64,000 nt of DNA from Ferrovibrio sp. MS7 (lineage in GTDB: Bacteria; Pseudomonadota; Alphaproteobacteria; Ferrovibrionales; Ferrovibrionaceae), in contig NZ_JBBKBA010000002.1 of the NCBI RefSeq assembly GCF_038404985.1, forward strand, positions 744,001 through 808,000, given 5' to 3'. Both the position numbers and the translations under genes were made by a program. This document shows, piece after piece, positions 27,635 to 36,608 of the stretch. The notes under the pieces were generated by a model. That model did no database searches. It was given only the letters and a program-made list of their open reading frames with translations, and was not told the origin of the DNA. Position 1 is the stretch's first letter. Each line of letters begins with the position of its first letter.

Positions 27635-27746
27635 CGGCAAGAAGGCACCCGAAAGTTCCATAGGCACCGCGCGGATACTGTGCTGCAGTGATCCGCGTCA
27701 GCGTTTTCTCTGTGCCAGCCTGGATATGCGTTTTTTAGGAGCCCCG

Positions 27747-28160
27747 ATGATGCTGAGCCCCACACCCGATACCGACTTGCCGGTTTCCTGCGCCGGCTGC
27801 GACGACCCGCGCGTGGAAGAACTGGTGCGCGACCTGCTGACCCGGCTGGCCGACCGCTGGACCTTGCTGACCATCGAGAACCTGGATGCCGGCCCGATGC
27901 GTTTCTCGCGCCTGCGCGAACGCCTGCCGGGCGTGAGCCAGAAGATGCTGACCCAGACCCTGCGCCAGTTGGAGCGCGACGGACTGGTGGCCCGCCATGT
28001 GCACCCGGTGGTGCCGCCGCATGTGGAATACAGTCTCACGCCGCTCGGCCACAGCTTGGGCGAAGTGGTTTGCGGCATGTGGCAATGGGTGATGCAGAAT
28101 GGCGACCGCATGGAAGCGGCGCGGCAATGCTTCGATGCCCGCGTGAAGGAAACCGTCTGA
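27747..28160 (+). CDS. HxlR-family transcriptional regulator
   Basis: 137-residue winged-helix regulator. The CDDPRVEELVRDLLTRLADRWTLLTIENL opening, with a conserved cysteine near residue 18, and the recognition region FSRLRERLPGVSQKMLTQTLRQLERDGLVARHVHP are classic HxlR. Cysteine-bearing members sense aldehydes or oxidants. AGGAG 5 bases before the ATG fixes the start. It is divergent from the molybdenum hydroxylase genes and probably regulates them, for example in response to the aldehyde they oxidise; this is an inference. Confidence 0.9.
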   Translation: MMLSPTPDTDLPVSCAGCDDPRVEELVRDLLTRLADRWTLLTIENLDAGPMRFSRLRERLPGVSQKMLTQTLRQLERDGLVARHVHPVVPPHVEYSLTPLGHSLGEVVCGMWQWVMQNGDRMEAARQCFDARVKETV

Positions 28161-28168
28161 ATAAAAAA

Positions 28169-28192
28169 AGCCCGCCGGAATGGCGGGCTTTT
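28169..28192 (+). terminator. Bidirectional intrinsic terminator
   Basis: AGCCCGCC and GGCGGGCT pair around a GGAAT loop, followed by TTTT; on the other strand the A-run at 28163-28169 gives a T-run. It lies between the convergent HxlR and efp genes and can serve both. Confidence 0.85.
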
Positions 28193-28217
28193 GCTTTGCG
28201 GCGTGAAGCTGCGGCGC

Positions 28218-28784
28218 TTAGTCCTTGGCGCGCTCCATATAGGCATTCTCGGCGACGTTGATGACGATGCGGGTGCCGATGCCGACGAAGGGCGGCACCA
28301 TGATGCGCACGCCATTCGACAGGATCGCCGGCTTGTAGGAGGAAGCGGCCGTCTGGCCCTTCACCGCCGGCTCCGTCTCGGCGACATCGAGGATCACGGT
28401 CTGCGGCATCTCGACGCTGACCGCCTTGCCTTCATACAGCGCGATCTCGACCTTCATGCCGTCCTGCAGATACACCGCGCTGTCGCCCACCACCTCGCGC
28501 GGCACCGGCAGCTGCTCGTAATTCTCCACATCCATGAAGGTGAGCGTGTCGCCCTCGGCATAGAGGAAGCTGAATTCGCGGTTTTCGATGAAAACGCGCT
28601 CGACGGATTCCGTGGTGCGGTAGCGCTCGCTGATCTTCAGGCCGGTGGCAAGATCGCGCAGGTCGAGCTGGGTCACCGGGGTGCCCTTGCCCGGCTGGAT
28701 ATTCTGCGCCGTCATCACGGCGTAGAGCTTGTTGTTGATCTCGACCACGTTGCCCTTGCGCAACTGGTTGGCATTGACCTTCAT
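28218..28784 (-). CDS. efp: Translation elongation factor P
   Basis: 188-residue EF-P, which enters the E site of ribosomes stalled at polyproline and promotes peptide bond formation. All three beta-barrel domains are present: KOW-like N-terminal domain, central OB domain and C-terminal OB domain (ILSNGVRIMVPPFVGIGTRIVINV). The modified lysine is Lys33 in QPGKGTP, the type acted on by EpmA. AAAGGA precedes the start. The divergent neighbour is epmA, the modification enzyme. A terminator-like hairpin lies 19 bases upstream of the start codon. Confidence 0.97.
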   Translation of the reverse strand: MKVNANQLRKGNVVEINNKLYAVMTAQNIQPGKGTPVTQLDLRDLATGLKISERYRTTESVERVFIENREFSFLYAEGDTLTFMDVENYEQLPVPREVVGDSAVYLQDGMKVEIALYEGKAVSVEMPQTVILDVAETEPAVKGQTAASSYKPAILSNGVRIMVPPFVGIGTRIVINVAENAYMERAKD

Positions 28785-28802
28785 GGGACGTCCTTTGAAT
28801 CG

Positions 28803-28830
28803 AAAAAACGGGCCCTCGATTCCAGGCCCG
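28803..28830 (-). terminator. Terminator-like hairpin in the efp leader
   Basis: Read on the minus strand, CGGGCC pairs with GGCCCG across a 10-base loop and is followed at once by six T, the form of an intrinsic terminator. It faces efp and ends 19 bases before its ATG. Any promoter for efp in the 114-base gap to epmA must lie upstream of it, so it may work as an attenuator. Confidence 0.55.
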
Positions 28831-28898
28831 CTTGCGTAAAAGCCGGCCGGAAACTATCAGGTCATATACGGTGAAACAACCCGATTCGGCCTGAAAAC

Positions 28899-29954
28899 AT
28901 GACCAAGACGGGAACGGAATGGTGGCGGCCTGGGCTCTATGCCCGCAGGCGGCCCAACCTGTTGCGCCGCATGGCTATTCTGGCGGCAATCCGGGCGTAT
29001 TTCGCGGCTGAGCGCTTTGTCGAGGTCGAGACCCCGGCTTTGCAGGTCTCGCCCGGGCTGGAGCCGCACCTGAAAGCCTTTGCCACCGAGCTGGAGCGGC
29101 CCGATGGCAGCCGCGCACCGCTCTATCTGCATACCTCGCCGGAATTCGCCATGAAGAAGCTGCTGGCGGCAGGCGAGGAAAAGCTGTTCCAGCTTGCCCC
29201 GGTGTTCCGCAACGGCGAACGCGCCGCCCTGCATCACCCGGCTTTCACCCTGCTGGAATGGTATCGTGCGCATGCCGATTACCGCCGCCTGATGCAGGAT
29301 TGCGAGGCGATGCTGCGCGCCATCGCGGCCAGCATCGGCGAGAGCCGACTGCGCTGGCAGGGACTGGAAGCCGATGTCGCCGCGCCGTGGCAATATCTCA
29401 CTGTGCATGAGGCCTGCCGCCTGCATGCCGGCATCGACCTCAGCCTCTGCATCGGCGCCGATCCGCTCAAGCCCGACACGGCTGCGATGCGCGCCGCCTG
29501 CGCCGGCATCGGCCTGCGCGTCGATGACGGCGATAGCTGGGACGATCTCTATTTCCGCCTGGCGCTTGAGCGCATCGAACCGCAGCTCGGCCTCAAGGCG
29601 CCGACGATTCTCTATGACTACCCGATCCACATGGCGGCCCTGAGCCGGCCGAAGCCCGGTGCGCCGCATCTCGCCGAGCGCTTCGAGCTCTATGCCTGCG
29701 GCGTCGAACTGGCTAACGCCTTTTCCGAACTGACCGATGCGGAGGAACAGCAACGCCGCTTCGAGGCCGATATGGCGCTGAAGCGCAGCCTCTATGGCTA
29801 CGATTATCCGATTGACCCGGATTTCATCGCCGCCCTGCGCCATGGCCTGCCGGATTGCACCGGCATCGCGCTCGGCATCGACCGGCTGGTGCTGCTGTTC
29901 TGTCATGCCGAACGCATCGAGGAGGTATTGTGGCTGCCGGTTTCCGACGTCTAG
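28899..29954 (+). CDS. epmA: EF-P lysine lysyltransferase EpmA
   Basis: 351-residue class II synthetase-like enzyme that attaches beta-lysine to the EF-P lysine. It lacks the tRNA-anticodon domain of LysRS. Motif 2 is visible as PVFRNGERAALHHPAFTLLEWY and motif 3 as GIALGIDRLVLLF. The N-terminal WWRPGLYARRRPNLLRRMAILAAIRAYF is typical. Slightly longer than the 325-residue E. coli protein. The partner lysine aminomutase EpmB is not in the window. The next gene starts inside its 3' end. Confidence 0.93.
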   Translation: MTKTGTEWWRPGLYARRRPNLLRRMAILAAIRAYFAAERFVEVETPALQVSPGLEPHLKAFATELERPDGSRAPLYLHTSPEFAMKKLLAAGEEKLFQLAPVFRNGERAALHHPAFTLLEWYRAHADYRRLMQDCEAMLRAIAASIGESRLRWQGLEADVAAPWQYLTVHEACRLHAGIDLSLCIGADPLKPDTAAMRAACAGIGLRVDDGDSWDDLYFRLALERIEPQLGLKAPTILYDYPIHMAALSRPKPGAPHLAERFELYACGVELANAFSELTDAEEQQRRFEADMALKRSLYGYDYPIDPDFIAALRHGLPDCTGIALGIDRLVLLFCHAERIEEVLWLPVSDV

Positions 29955-30616
29955 CCGCCCTGCTGCTGCTCGGCTTTCTGGCCGCCTGCGCCCAGGCCCC
30001 GCGCCCGGTGCCGGCGCCGCCGCCACAGCCCGTGGCCGTGCCGGTGCCGCCGCCGAGCCTGAAACTGTGGCCGAACCGCGATGCCATCCAGTCGGCCTGC
30101 CTCAACGATCTCGCGGCACTCGGCGCGCAATTCGAGTTGATCGCCCAGGCCGAGCAGGGCCGCGGCGGCTGCACATTGGAAAACGGCATCCGCCTCGACC
30201 GCACCACGCTGGAACTGAACCGCCCGGTGGAGCTGACCTGCCCGATGGCGGTGCGGCTGATGGAATTCGAGCGCGATGTGCTGAAGCCGCTCGCGCTCGG
30301 CACGTTCGGCAAGCCACTCAGGCGCCTGAACCATGCCGGCGGCTTCACCTGCAAGCGCATGACCGGCAATGGCAGCCGCATTTCCGAACACGGCCATGGC
30401 CGCGCCATCGACATCTGGGGCTTCAGCCTGATGGACGAGACGCGCATCTCCATCGACCGGCAATGGCGCAGCCGCGATGCCTTCGGTGCCTATCTGCGCG
30501 AAGTGGCGCGCAAGAGCTGCGACTATTTCTCCGTGGTGCTGACGCCGAACAGCGACGCCGCCCATGGCGCGCATTTCCACTGGGATATCGGCCAGTGGAA
30601 ACGCTGCGGATTGTAG
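29930..30616 (+). CDS. Extensin-like family lipoprotein
   Basis: 228-residue predicted lipoprotein: the N-terminus MAAGFRRLAALLLLGFLAAC has a lipobox (LAAC), then a Pro-rich linker. The extensin-like C-terminal domain (PF06904) contains LNHAGGFTCKRMTGNGSRISEHGHGRAIDI and HGAHFHWDIG, with His/Asp residues arranged as in zinc LAS peptidases that act on peptidoglycan. Predicted start is GTG at 29930 with GGAGG 4 bases upstream, overlapping the end of epmA by 25 bases. Peptidoglycan cleavage is an inference. Confidence 0.85.
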   Translation: MAAGFRRLAALLLLGFLAACAQAPRPVPAPPPQPVAVPVPPPSLKLWPNRDAIQSACLNDLAALGAQFELIAQAEQGRGGCTLENGIRLDRTTLELNRPVELTCPMAVRLMEFERDVLKPLALGTFGKPLRRLNHAGGFTCKRMTGNGSRISEHGHGRAIDIWGFSLMDETRISIDRQWRSRDAFGAYLREVARKSCDYFSVVLTPNSDAAHGAHFHWDIGQWKRCGL

Positions 30617-30630
30617 AAGAATTAGTCGTC

Positions 30631-30702
30631 ACCCCCGGACTTGATCCGGGGGTCTTATGCCGCGTGGCGGCTGAAAAAGATGCCCGGGTCAAGCCCGGGC
30701 AT
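30631..30702. repeat. Two REP-like palindromes (CTTGA-loop class)
   Basis: ACCCCCGGA-CTTGA-TCCGGGGGT (30631-30653) and ATGCCCGGG-TCAAG-CCCGGGCAT (30680-30702), head to head as at 9088-9157. A weaker element with a GAAA loop follows near 30731. They fill the gap 30617-30773 between convergent genes. Confidence 0.75.
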
Positions 30703-30773
30703 GACGACGTTTCAGAATTCACCCCATAACGTCACCCTCGCGAAAGCGAGCATGACGAAGGCGGAAAAGCCGA

Positions 30774-32717
30774 TCAGCCCTTGTTCTGGCGGTTGCTGAT
30801 CAGATCATCCACCACGGTGGGATCGGCGAGCGTCGAGGTGTCGCCCAGCGCGCCGAACTCGTTCTCGGCGATCTTGCGCAGGATGCGGCGCATGATCTTG
30901 CCCGAGCGGGTCTTGGGCAGGCCCGGCGCCCACTGGATCAGGTCCGGCGTGGCGATCGGGCCGATCAGCGTGCGCACATGCTTCACCAGTTCGGCGCGCA
31001 GCTCGTCGCTGGCACTGATACCGGCCTTGAGCGTGACATAGGCATAGATGCCCTGGCCCTTGATGTCGTGCGGATAGCCGACCACGGCGGCTTCCGCCAC
31101 CTTGGCATGGGCGACCAGCGCGCTTTCCACTTCCGCCGTGCCCATGCGATGGCCCGACACGTTGATCACGTCATCGACGCGGCCGGTGATCCAGTAATAG
31201 CCATCGGCATCGCGGCGGCAGCCATCGCCGGTGAAATACTTGCCGGGGAAGGTGCTGAAATAGGTGTCGATGAAACGCTGGTGGTCGCCATAGACGGTGC
31301 GCATCTGGCCCGGCCAGCTATCGGTAATGCAGAGGTTGCCCTCGGTGGCGCCTTCCAGCACCTTGCCCTCGCCGTCCACCAATTGCGGCTGCACGCCGAA
31401 GAACGGCAGCGTCGCCGAGCCCGGCTTCTGGGCGATAGCGCCGGGCAGCGGCGTGATGAGAATGCCGCCGGTCTCTGTCTGCCACCAGGTATCGACAATC
31501 GGGCAGCGGCCATCGCCGACCACGCGGTGATACCACAGCCAGGCTTCAGGGTTGATCGGCTCGCCGACCGAACCAAGCAGGCGCAAAGACGCGCGGCTGG
31601 TCTTCTTCACCGGGGCCTCGCCTTCGCGCATCAGGGCGCGGATCGCGGTCGGCGCGGTATAGAAGATGTTGACCTTGTGCTTGTCGATCACCTGCCAGAA
31701 GCGCGAGGCATCGGGATAGTTCGGCACGCCTTCGAACATCAGCGTGGTGGCGCCGTTCGCCAGCGGCCCATAGAGGATATAGCTGTGGCCGGTCACCCAG
31801 CCGACATCGGCGGTGCACCAGTAGATATCGCCATCGTGATAGTCGAAAACATACTGGTGCGTCATCGAGGCGAAGACGAGATAGCCGCCGGACGTGTGCA
31901 GCACGCCCTTCGGCTTGCCGGTCGAGCCCGAGGTATAGAGGATGAACAGCGGATCTTCCGCGTTCATCGGCTCCGGCGCGCAATCGGCCGGCACCTTGGC
32001 GGCCTCTTCATGCAGCCAGAGATCGCGGCCCGCCGTCCAATCGATCTTGCCGCCAGTATGCTTCACCACCAGCACCTTCTCGACGCCGGGGCAGGATTTC
32101 AGCGCCGCATCGGCATTGGCCTTGAGCGGCACGCCACGGCCGCCACGCAGGCCTTCATCGGCGGTGATGACGAACTTGCTGTCGCAATCCTGGATACGGT
32201 TGGCCAAGCTGTCCGGCGAGAAGCCGCCGAACACCACGGAATGGATGGCGCCGATGCGGGCGCAGGCCAGCATGGCATAGGCGGCCGCCGGGATCATCGG
32301 CAGATAGATGGTGACGCGGTCGCCCTTCTTGACGCCGTTGGCCTTCATCACATTGGCGAGCTTGCACACCTCGGCATGCAATTGCTTGTAGGTGATATGC
32401 GCCGACTTGGCCGGATCGTCGCCTTCCCAGATGATCGCGGTCTGGTCGCCGCGCTTAGCCAGGTGGCGGTCGATGCAATTGGCCGAAACGTTCAGCACGC
32501 CATCGTAATACCAGCGGATATGCAGGTCGTCCTTGGCGTAGGACACATCCTTGATCTTGGCATAGGGCTTGATCCAGTCGACGCGCTTGCCCTGCTCGGC
32601 CCAGAAGCCTTCCGGATCACTCACCGACTGCTGGTAGAGCGCCTTGTACTTGGCATTGTCGATCCAGGACCGCTTGGCCCACGCGTCGGAAACCGGAAAC
32701 AGCTCGTTATCGGCCAT
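30774..32717 (-). CDS. acs: Acetyl-CoA synthetase
   Basis: 647-residue AMP-forming acetyl-CoA synthetase: acetate + ATP + CoA to acetyl-CoA. Full length and strongly typical: N-terminal [16 protein letters not shown]-loop [11 protein letters not shown], core WWQTETGG and the C-terminal [13 protein letters not shown], whose lysine is the site acetylated to switch the enzyme off. I start at 32717 (MADNELFPV). No partner gene lies immediately beside it in the same direction. Confidence 0.96.
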   Translation of the reverse strand: MADNELFPVSDAWAKRSWIDNAKYKALYQQSVSDPEGFWAEQGKRVDWIKPYAKIKDVSYAKDDLHIRWYYDGVLNVSANCIDRHLAKRGDQTAIIWEGDDPAKSAHITYKQLHAEVCKLANVMKANGVKKGDRVTIYLPMIPAAAYAMLACARIGAIHSVVFGGFSPDSLANRIQDCDSKFVITADEGLRGGRGVPLKANADAALKSCPGVEKVLVVKHTGGKIDWTAGRDLWLHEEAAKVPADCAPEPMNAEDPLFILYTSGSTGKPKGVLHTSGGYLVFASMTHQYVFDYHDGDIYWCTADVGWVTGHSYILYGPLANGATTLMFEGVPNYPDASRFWQVIDKHKVNIFYTAPTAIRALMREGEAPVKKTSRASLRLLGSVGEPINPEAWLWYHRVVGDGRCPIVDTWWQTETGGILITPLPGAIAQKPGSATLPFFGVQPQLVDGEGKVLEGATEGNLCITDSWPGQMRTVYGDHQRFIDTYFSTFPGKYFTGDGCRRDADGYYWITGRVDDVINVSGHRMGTAEVESALVAHAKVAEAAVVGYPHDIKGQGIYAYVTLKAGISASDELRAELVKHVRTLIGPIATPDLIQWAPGLPKTRSGKIMRRILRKIAENEFGALGDTSTLADPTVVDDLISNRQNKG

Positions 32718-32858
32718 GGCGGTGCTCTCCCTAGGCAACAGATTCTTGTGGCGCCGCTTAAGGCCGGCGCGCTTTCGCTGGGGATTATTCACAAAACATC
32801 CGCCAAGGCCAAGCACGAGGCCGCCCGCTTTCGACTAAAGCACAACTAGATCGTGGAT

Positions 32859-33407
32859 TTACGAGCCGGTTGCGGCTTTGGGCGCGTCGCCAGGCAGCAG
32901 ATTGGCGGTTTGCCGCAGCAGGCCGATCAGGTCATCGAAGGCCTCCTGGCCGCCGATCTGCTGCTTGAAGCTGGCCTGCGCCGCGCGCCAGGAGGCAAGG
33001 CCGGCACGCCAGGCGACACGGCCTTCCGCAGTGGCATGGAGCGCGCGGCGCCGCGCATCACCGGGGGCGGCTTCCTGCCGCACCAGGCCGAGCCGCTCCA
33101 GGATCGCCAGGTTGCGCGTCACCGTGGTGCGGTCGACATCCAGCAGCCGCGCCATCTCGGAGATCGACAGGCCGGGCCGCGCCAGGGCAAAGCCGACCAG
33201 GCTGAACTGCGCCGAGGTCAGGCCGGTATTGGTTTCGTAGAACAGGTTCACCCGCCGGGCCAGGCGGCGCGATTCATAACAGGGGCAGTATTCCCGTCCG
33301 TCAGGCTTCGGCTCCGGCCAGGGCCGCATATCCTGCCCTGCCGGCAAATCAGGTCCTGCCGCCACGTCAGCCGGGTCGAGAGGGTTGCGTCCAGGGGCGG
33401 AATTCAT
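32859..33407 (-). CDS. MarR-family transcriptional regulator
   Basis: 182-residue winged-helix regulator. The N-terminal third includes a cysteine pair in REYCPCYESRRLARRVNLFYE; the helix-turn-helix is LSISEMARLLDVDRTTVTRNLAILERLGLVRQEA, with the wing PGDARRRALHATAEG. Cysteine pairs here suggest possible redox sensing. It is divergent from a thioesterase gene 49 bases away, with a 12-base palindrome 6 bases from its start, so it probably controls itself and the thioesterase. Confidence 0.88.
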   Translation of the reverse strand: MNSAPGRNPLDPADVAAGPDLPAGQDMRPWPEPKPDGREYCPCYESRRLARRVNLFYETNTGLTSAQFSLVGFALARPGLSISEMARLLDVDRTTVTRNLAILERLGLVRQEAAPGDARRRALHATAEGRVAWRAGLASWRAAQASFKQQIGGQEAFDDLIGLLRQTANLLPGDAPKAATGS

Positions 33408-33412
33408 AATAT

Positions 33413-33424
33413 GTGTATCTACAC
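33413..33424. promoter_or_regulatory. Candidate MarR operator
   Basis: GTGTA-TC-TACAC inverted repeat in the 49-base divergent region between the MarR gene and the thioesterase gene. Size and placement fit MarR autoregulation. Confidence 0.5.
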
Positions 33425-33456
33425 TAATTAAGCCGCCCCGCCAAGGAGGAACCGTC

Positions 33457-33969
33457 ATGGCTGCAGCCGCCCCCCGTTTTCCAAGCGATGTCCAGCCGCC
33501 GGCCAACCCGGTTTTCGGCGTGCTGCCGCTGGAAAAGCTGCGCGAACTGGATGGCATCGACCTGTTCCGCGGCCTGATGGACGGCACCTTTCCCGGCGCA
33601 CCGATCGCCGAAAGCATGAATATGTGGATCCACGAGGCCGAGGTCGGCCGCGTCGTGTTCGCCGCCCGGCCGCAGCGGCGGCATTACAATCCGATCGGCA
33701 GCGTGCATGGCGGCTTCACCGGCACGATGATGGACAGCGCCATGAGCTGCGCCATCCAGAGCACGCTGAAGAAAGGCACCGGCTACACCACGCTGGAATA
33801 CCGTGTGCACCTGGTGCGCGGCCTCTCGGACCAGATCGGCCCGGTCTTCTGCGTCGGCACGGTCGTCAATGTCGGCCGCCAGGTCGGCACGGCGGAAGGC
33901 CATCTCTACGATGCCAGCGGCAAGCTCTATGCCCATGGCACCACCACCTGCCTGATATTCCCCATCTGA
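33457..33969 (+). CDS. PaaI-family hotdog thioesterase
   Basis: 170-residue single-domain hotdog protein. The helix and catalytic region NPIGSVHGGFTGTMMDSAMSCAI matches PaaI/YdiI-type acyl-CoA thioesterases, where Gly-Gly and an acidic residue hold the thioester; the C-terminal strand block is EGHLYDASGKLYAHGTTTCLIF. AAGGAGGA precedes the ATG. Substrate unknown; regulation by the divergent MarR protein is likely. Confidence 0.88.
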   Translation: MAAAAPRFPSDVQPPANPVFGVLPLEKLRELDGIDLFRGLMDGTFPGAPIAESMNMWIHEAEVGRVVFAARPQRRHYNPIGSVHGGFTGTMMDSAMSCAIQSTLKKGTGYTTLEYRVHLVRGLSDQIGPVFCVGTVVNVGRQVGTAEGHLYDASGKLYAHGTTTCLIFPI

Positions 33970-34044
33970 AGTTGAAAAAGTCGCACTTGAAGTTCCGAAA
34001 TACTCTCCACAGATTGTACTTATTGAGCAAATCGGGAGAGAGTC

Positions 34045-34755
34045 ATGCGACAGCCTTCGATTTCATCCGACGATTTGAATCAGCCGCCACATGTTTGGCG
34101 CCTTAGGCATCGGCGAGGCACGGCCCTGCTGCTGGCCTTGCTTGCCGGCTGTGCGCTGGCCGCCACCAGTGCGGCACAGACCAATACGGCGAAGACAGCC
34201 GACAAGACGACCCAGACGGTGCGACTATTCGATGCCGTGGCAAAGCATCCTGGGCCTAGCTGGCAAAAATACGAAGAACCGCTCGGCGGCAGCGAAGTGA
34301 ACCGGCAGCAGCGAGAAACGGCTTTCATCCAGGAGCAGATTCCGAAAGGCGACAGCTTCAAGGCGTGGAAGCGGCTTTACGGCGTGGTGGCGCAGAAGCT
34401 GCCGGGTATGCCGATGCAGGATTTCATCAACCAGTCCCTGACGCCGCTGGTACAGGCTTGCGGTCGGGAGAATTTCACCGCCACCGTGCAGCCGCTGGCC
34501 AATGATTACACGCTGATCCGCGTGGTGTGCCAGAACACGCCGCACATACCGGTGGGCAGCGGCTATGGTGAAGGCGTCGGTGAAGTCGGTGTCTTCTGGT
34601 TCGGCAAGCAAGGCGACACGCTGGTCAAAATCTATCAGCAATGGCGCGGCAGCAAATTCTCCGCCAGCCAGGCCGCCTCCTGGCCGGTCAGCAGCGAGGA
34701 GGTCGACACCATGACCCAGCGCCTCAGCACCACGGCCCTGGCGCCTGCATCCTGA
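34045..34755 (+). CDS. Hypothetical exported protein, possibly a lipoprotein
   Basis: 236-residue protein I do not recognise. Basic N-terminal region, then a hydrophobic segment (GTALLLALLAGCALAATSAAQ) with a possible lipobox cysteine. The mature part is soluble with a Gly-rich central strand (HIPVGSGYGEGVGEVGVFWFGKQG) and two further cysteines (QACGREN, VVCQNT) that may form a disulfide. GGGAGAGAG supports the ATG at 34045. It stands alone between a thioesterase gene and a tRNA gene. Confidence 0.75.
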   Translation: MRQPSISSDDLNQPPHVWRLRHRRGTALLLALLAGCALAATSAAQTNTAKTADKTTQTVRLFDAVAKHPGPSWQKYEEPLGGSEVNRQQRETAFIQEQIPKGDSFKAWKRLYGVVAQKLPGMPMQDFINQSLTPLVQACGRENFTATVQPLANDYTLIRVVCQNTPHIPVGSGYGEGVGEVGVFWFGKQGDTLVKIYQQWRGSKFSASQAASWPVSSEEVDTMTQRLSTTALAPAS

Positions 34756-34881
34756 TACCCGCCCACCTGAGGGCAGCTACATCCGCGCAACGAGCCTGCT
34801 TCGGCCCGCCCCCTGCCGGCCCTGACCTTGCAGCCCCGCGCCGGCTTGGCTAAGGTGCGCCCAGCCGACGCTGTGCGTTGC

Positions 34882-34955
34882 GCGGGTGTAGCTCAATGGT
34901 AGAGCAGAAGCTTCCCAAGCTTACGACGGGGGTTCGATTCCCCTCACCCGCTCCA
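34882..34955 (+). tRNA. tRNA-Gly (anticodon CCC)
   Basis: 74-base cloverleaf with encoded CCA. Acceptor stem GCGGGTG/CACCCGC, D stem GCTC/GAGC, anticodon loop TTCCCAA at 34912-34918 giving anticodon CCC (34914-34916), T loop GTTCGATTC. It closely resembles the standard bacterial tRNA-Gly that reads GGG. Confidence 0.95.
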
Positions 34956-34977
34956 AATTCCCCGACTGATATAGCCT

Positions 34978-36585
34978 TTACCCCACCTTGGCCTTGGCCT
35001 TTTCGCGATCCCAGGCCTGACCTGCACCGCGCTTGCGCAATACGGCGCGCTGCACTTTGCCGGTGGCGGTCTTGGGCAATTCAGGCAGCAATTCGATATA
35101 GCGCGGGGTGGCGAAGCGCGGCAGCACGCCATCGCCGAAACGCGCCACTGCTTCCGGTGCCAATGCCGCGCCCGGCTTCTGCACAATGGCCAACATCAGT
35201 TCATCCTCGCCACCGGCGATGTCGGACGGCACGGCGAAGGCCGCTACTTCCTCGATGCCATCCAGGCGCCCGATGGCACTCTCCACCTCGGTGGCGGCAA
35301 TATTCTCGCCGCGGCGGCGGATGCAATCCTTGATGCGGTCGACGAAAGTGATCAGGCCATCGGCGGTCTTGGTGCCGGCATCGCCGGTATGGAACCAGAG
35401 ATTCCGCCAGGCCTCGACGGTGCGCTCCGGCATGTTGTGGTAGCCGACCATGAAGCCGAAGGGCACTTTCGGCCGCACCAGGATTTCGCCAAGTTCGCCC
35501 GGCGGCACTGGGCGGTCGGTTTCCGGATCGGCGACGATGACCTCGAAATGCTCCTCATGCGCCCAGCCGGCGGCACCCGGACAGGGCTGACCGATACGGC
35601 CCCAGACCGGGATATTCACTTCCGTCATGCCGAAGCCGGAAACGATATCGCCGATGCCGAATCGCTGGCGGAAGGCGGCTTCATGCTCGGGCAGGTTCGG
35701 CGCGTTGCACAGCACGCGCAGCTTATGCTGATTGTCCTCGGGCCGTGGCGGCTGCAACAGCACGAAGGCAGCCAGTGCACCGAGTCCGTTCGACACCGTG
35801 CAGCCATGCTGGCGGATATCGTTGAGCCATTCCGAGGCGCTGAAACGCTGGCGGATCACCGCCGGAATGCCCATCAGGATGGTGCAGCCGAGTTGCATCA
35901 GCAGGCCATTGGCGTGGAACAGCGGCAAGGTGATGTAGTATTTATCCGCCGCGGTAAGCTGCACCGCCTTGATCTGGCCGATACCATAGAGCGCGCAATG
36001 GGCATGGGGCATCAGCACGCCCTTTGAGGGGCCGCTGGTGCCAGACGTGTACATGACACAGGCGATATCCTCGGCACGCGGCATCGGCCCGTCATAGGCC
36101 GGCGCCTGGCGCCACCCGGCCCAGTCGAGCAAAACCTGGCTCGCGGCGGCATGCGCGGGCTTGTCGCCCACCACGATGATGCGCTTCAGGCTCGGCACAT
36201 CAGCGCCAGCAGCAAGCACCGGCTCCAGCAGGCTGGCATCGACAATGGCGAGATCGGCGCCGCAATTGCGCAATTGATGCTCAAGGAAAGCGCCGCGCAA
36301 TTCGGTGTTCAGCATCACCGCCACGGCGCCGAGCCGACCCAAACCCTGCCAGGCCCGCACCAGATCGATGCCATTCGGCATCATCACCGCCACCATGTCG
36401 CCCGGCTTGATGCCGAGGCTACTGATGTAGCCGGCGACATGGGTGACATCGGCAGCCGCCTCGCCGAAGCTGAGGCGAGCGCCATCGGTCATGATGATCC
36501 AGGGCGCATCGGGCTGCCGCGCGCCCTGTTCGGCCAGCGCCTGCGGCAGCAGCCATTGCGACGGATCATCAACCTTGCTGTACAT
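34978..36585 (-). CDS. AMP-dependent acyl-CoA ligase
   Basis: 535-residue adenylate-forming enzyme, CaiC/long-chain acyl-CoA ligase type. P-loop CVMYTSGTSGPSKGVLMPH, core GFGMTEVN, hinge WFHTGDAGTKTADGLITFVDRIKDCIRRRGENIAATEVE and C-terminal catalytic Lys in LPKTATGKVQR. It starts at 36585 with GAGGAG upstream, 23 bases after the LivF-type gene, and is the last gene of the LivKHMGF operon. It most likely activates the carboxylic acid taken up by that importer; which acid is unclear. Confidence 0.9.
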   Translation of the reverse strand: MYSKVDDPSQWLLPQALAEQGARQPDAPWIIMTDGARLSFGEAAADVTHVAGYISSLGIKPGDMVAVMMPNGIDLVRAWQGLGRLGAVAVMLNTELRGAFLEHQLRNCGADLAIVDASLLEPVLAAGADVPSLKRIIVVGDKPAHAAASQVLLDWAGWRQAPAYDGPMPRAEDIACVMYTSGTSGPSKGVLMPHAHCALYGIGQIKAVQLTAADKYYITLPLFHANGLLMQLGCTILMGIPAVIRQRFSASEWLNDIRQHGCTVSNGLGALAAFVLLQPPRPEDNQHKLRVLCNAPNLPEHEAAFRQRFGIGDIVSGFGMTEVNIPVWGRIGQPCPGAAGWAHEEHFEVIVADPETDRPVPPGELGEILVRPKVPFGFMVGYHNMPERTVEAWRNLWFHTGDAGTKTADGLITFVDRIKDCIRRRGENIAATEVESAIGRLDGIEEVAAFAVPSDIAGGEDELMLAIVQKPGAALAPEAVARFGDGVLPRFATPRYIELLPELPKTATGKVQRAVLRKRGAGQAWDREKAKAKVG

Positions 36586-36608
36586 GCCCCTGCTCCTCAC
36601 ACCAATGC

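Noticed and set aside
30978-32849. Long open frame antisense to acs
   Set aside because: acs is full length and well conserved; the reverse frame is a composition artefact.
34882-34955. Attachment site of an integrated element at the tRNA gene
   Set aside because: No integrase and no second copy of the tRNA 3' end was seen nearby.
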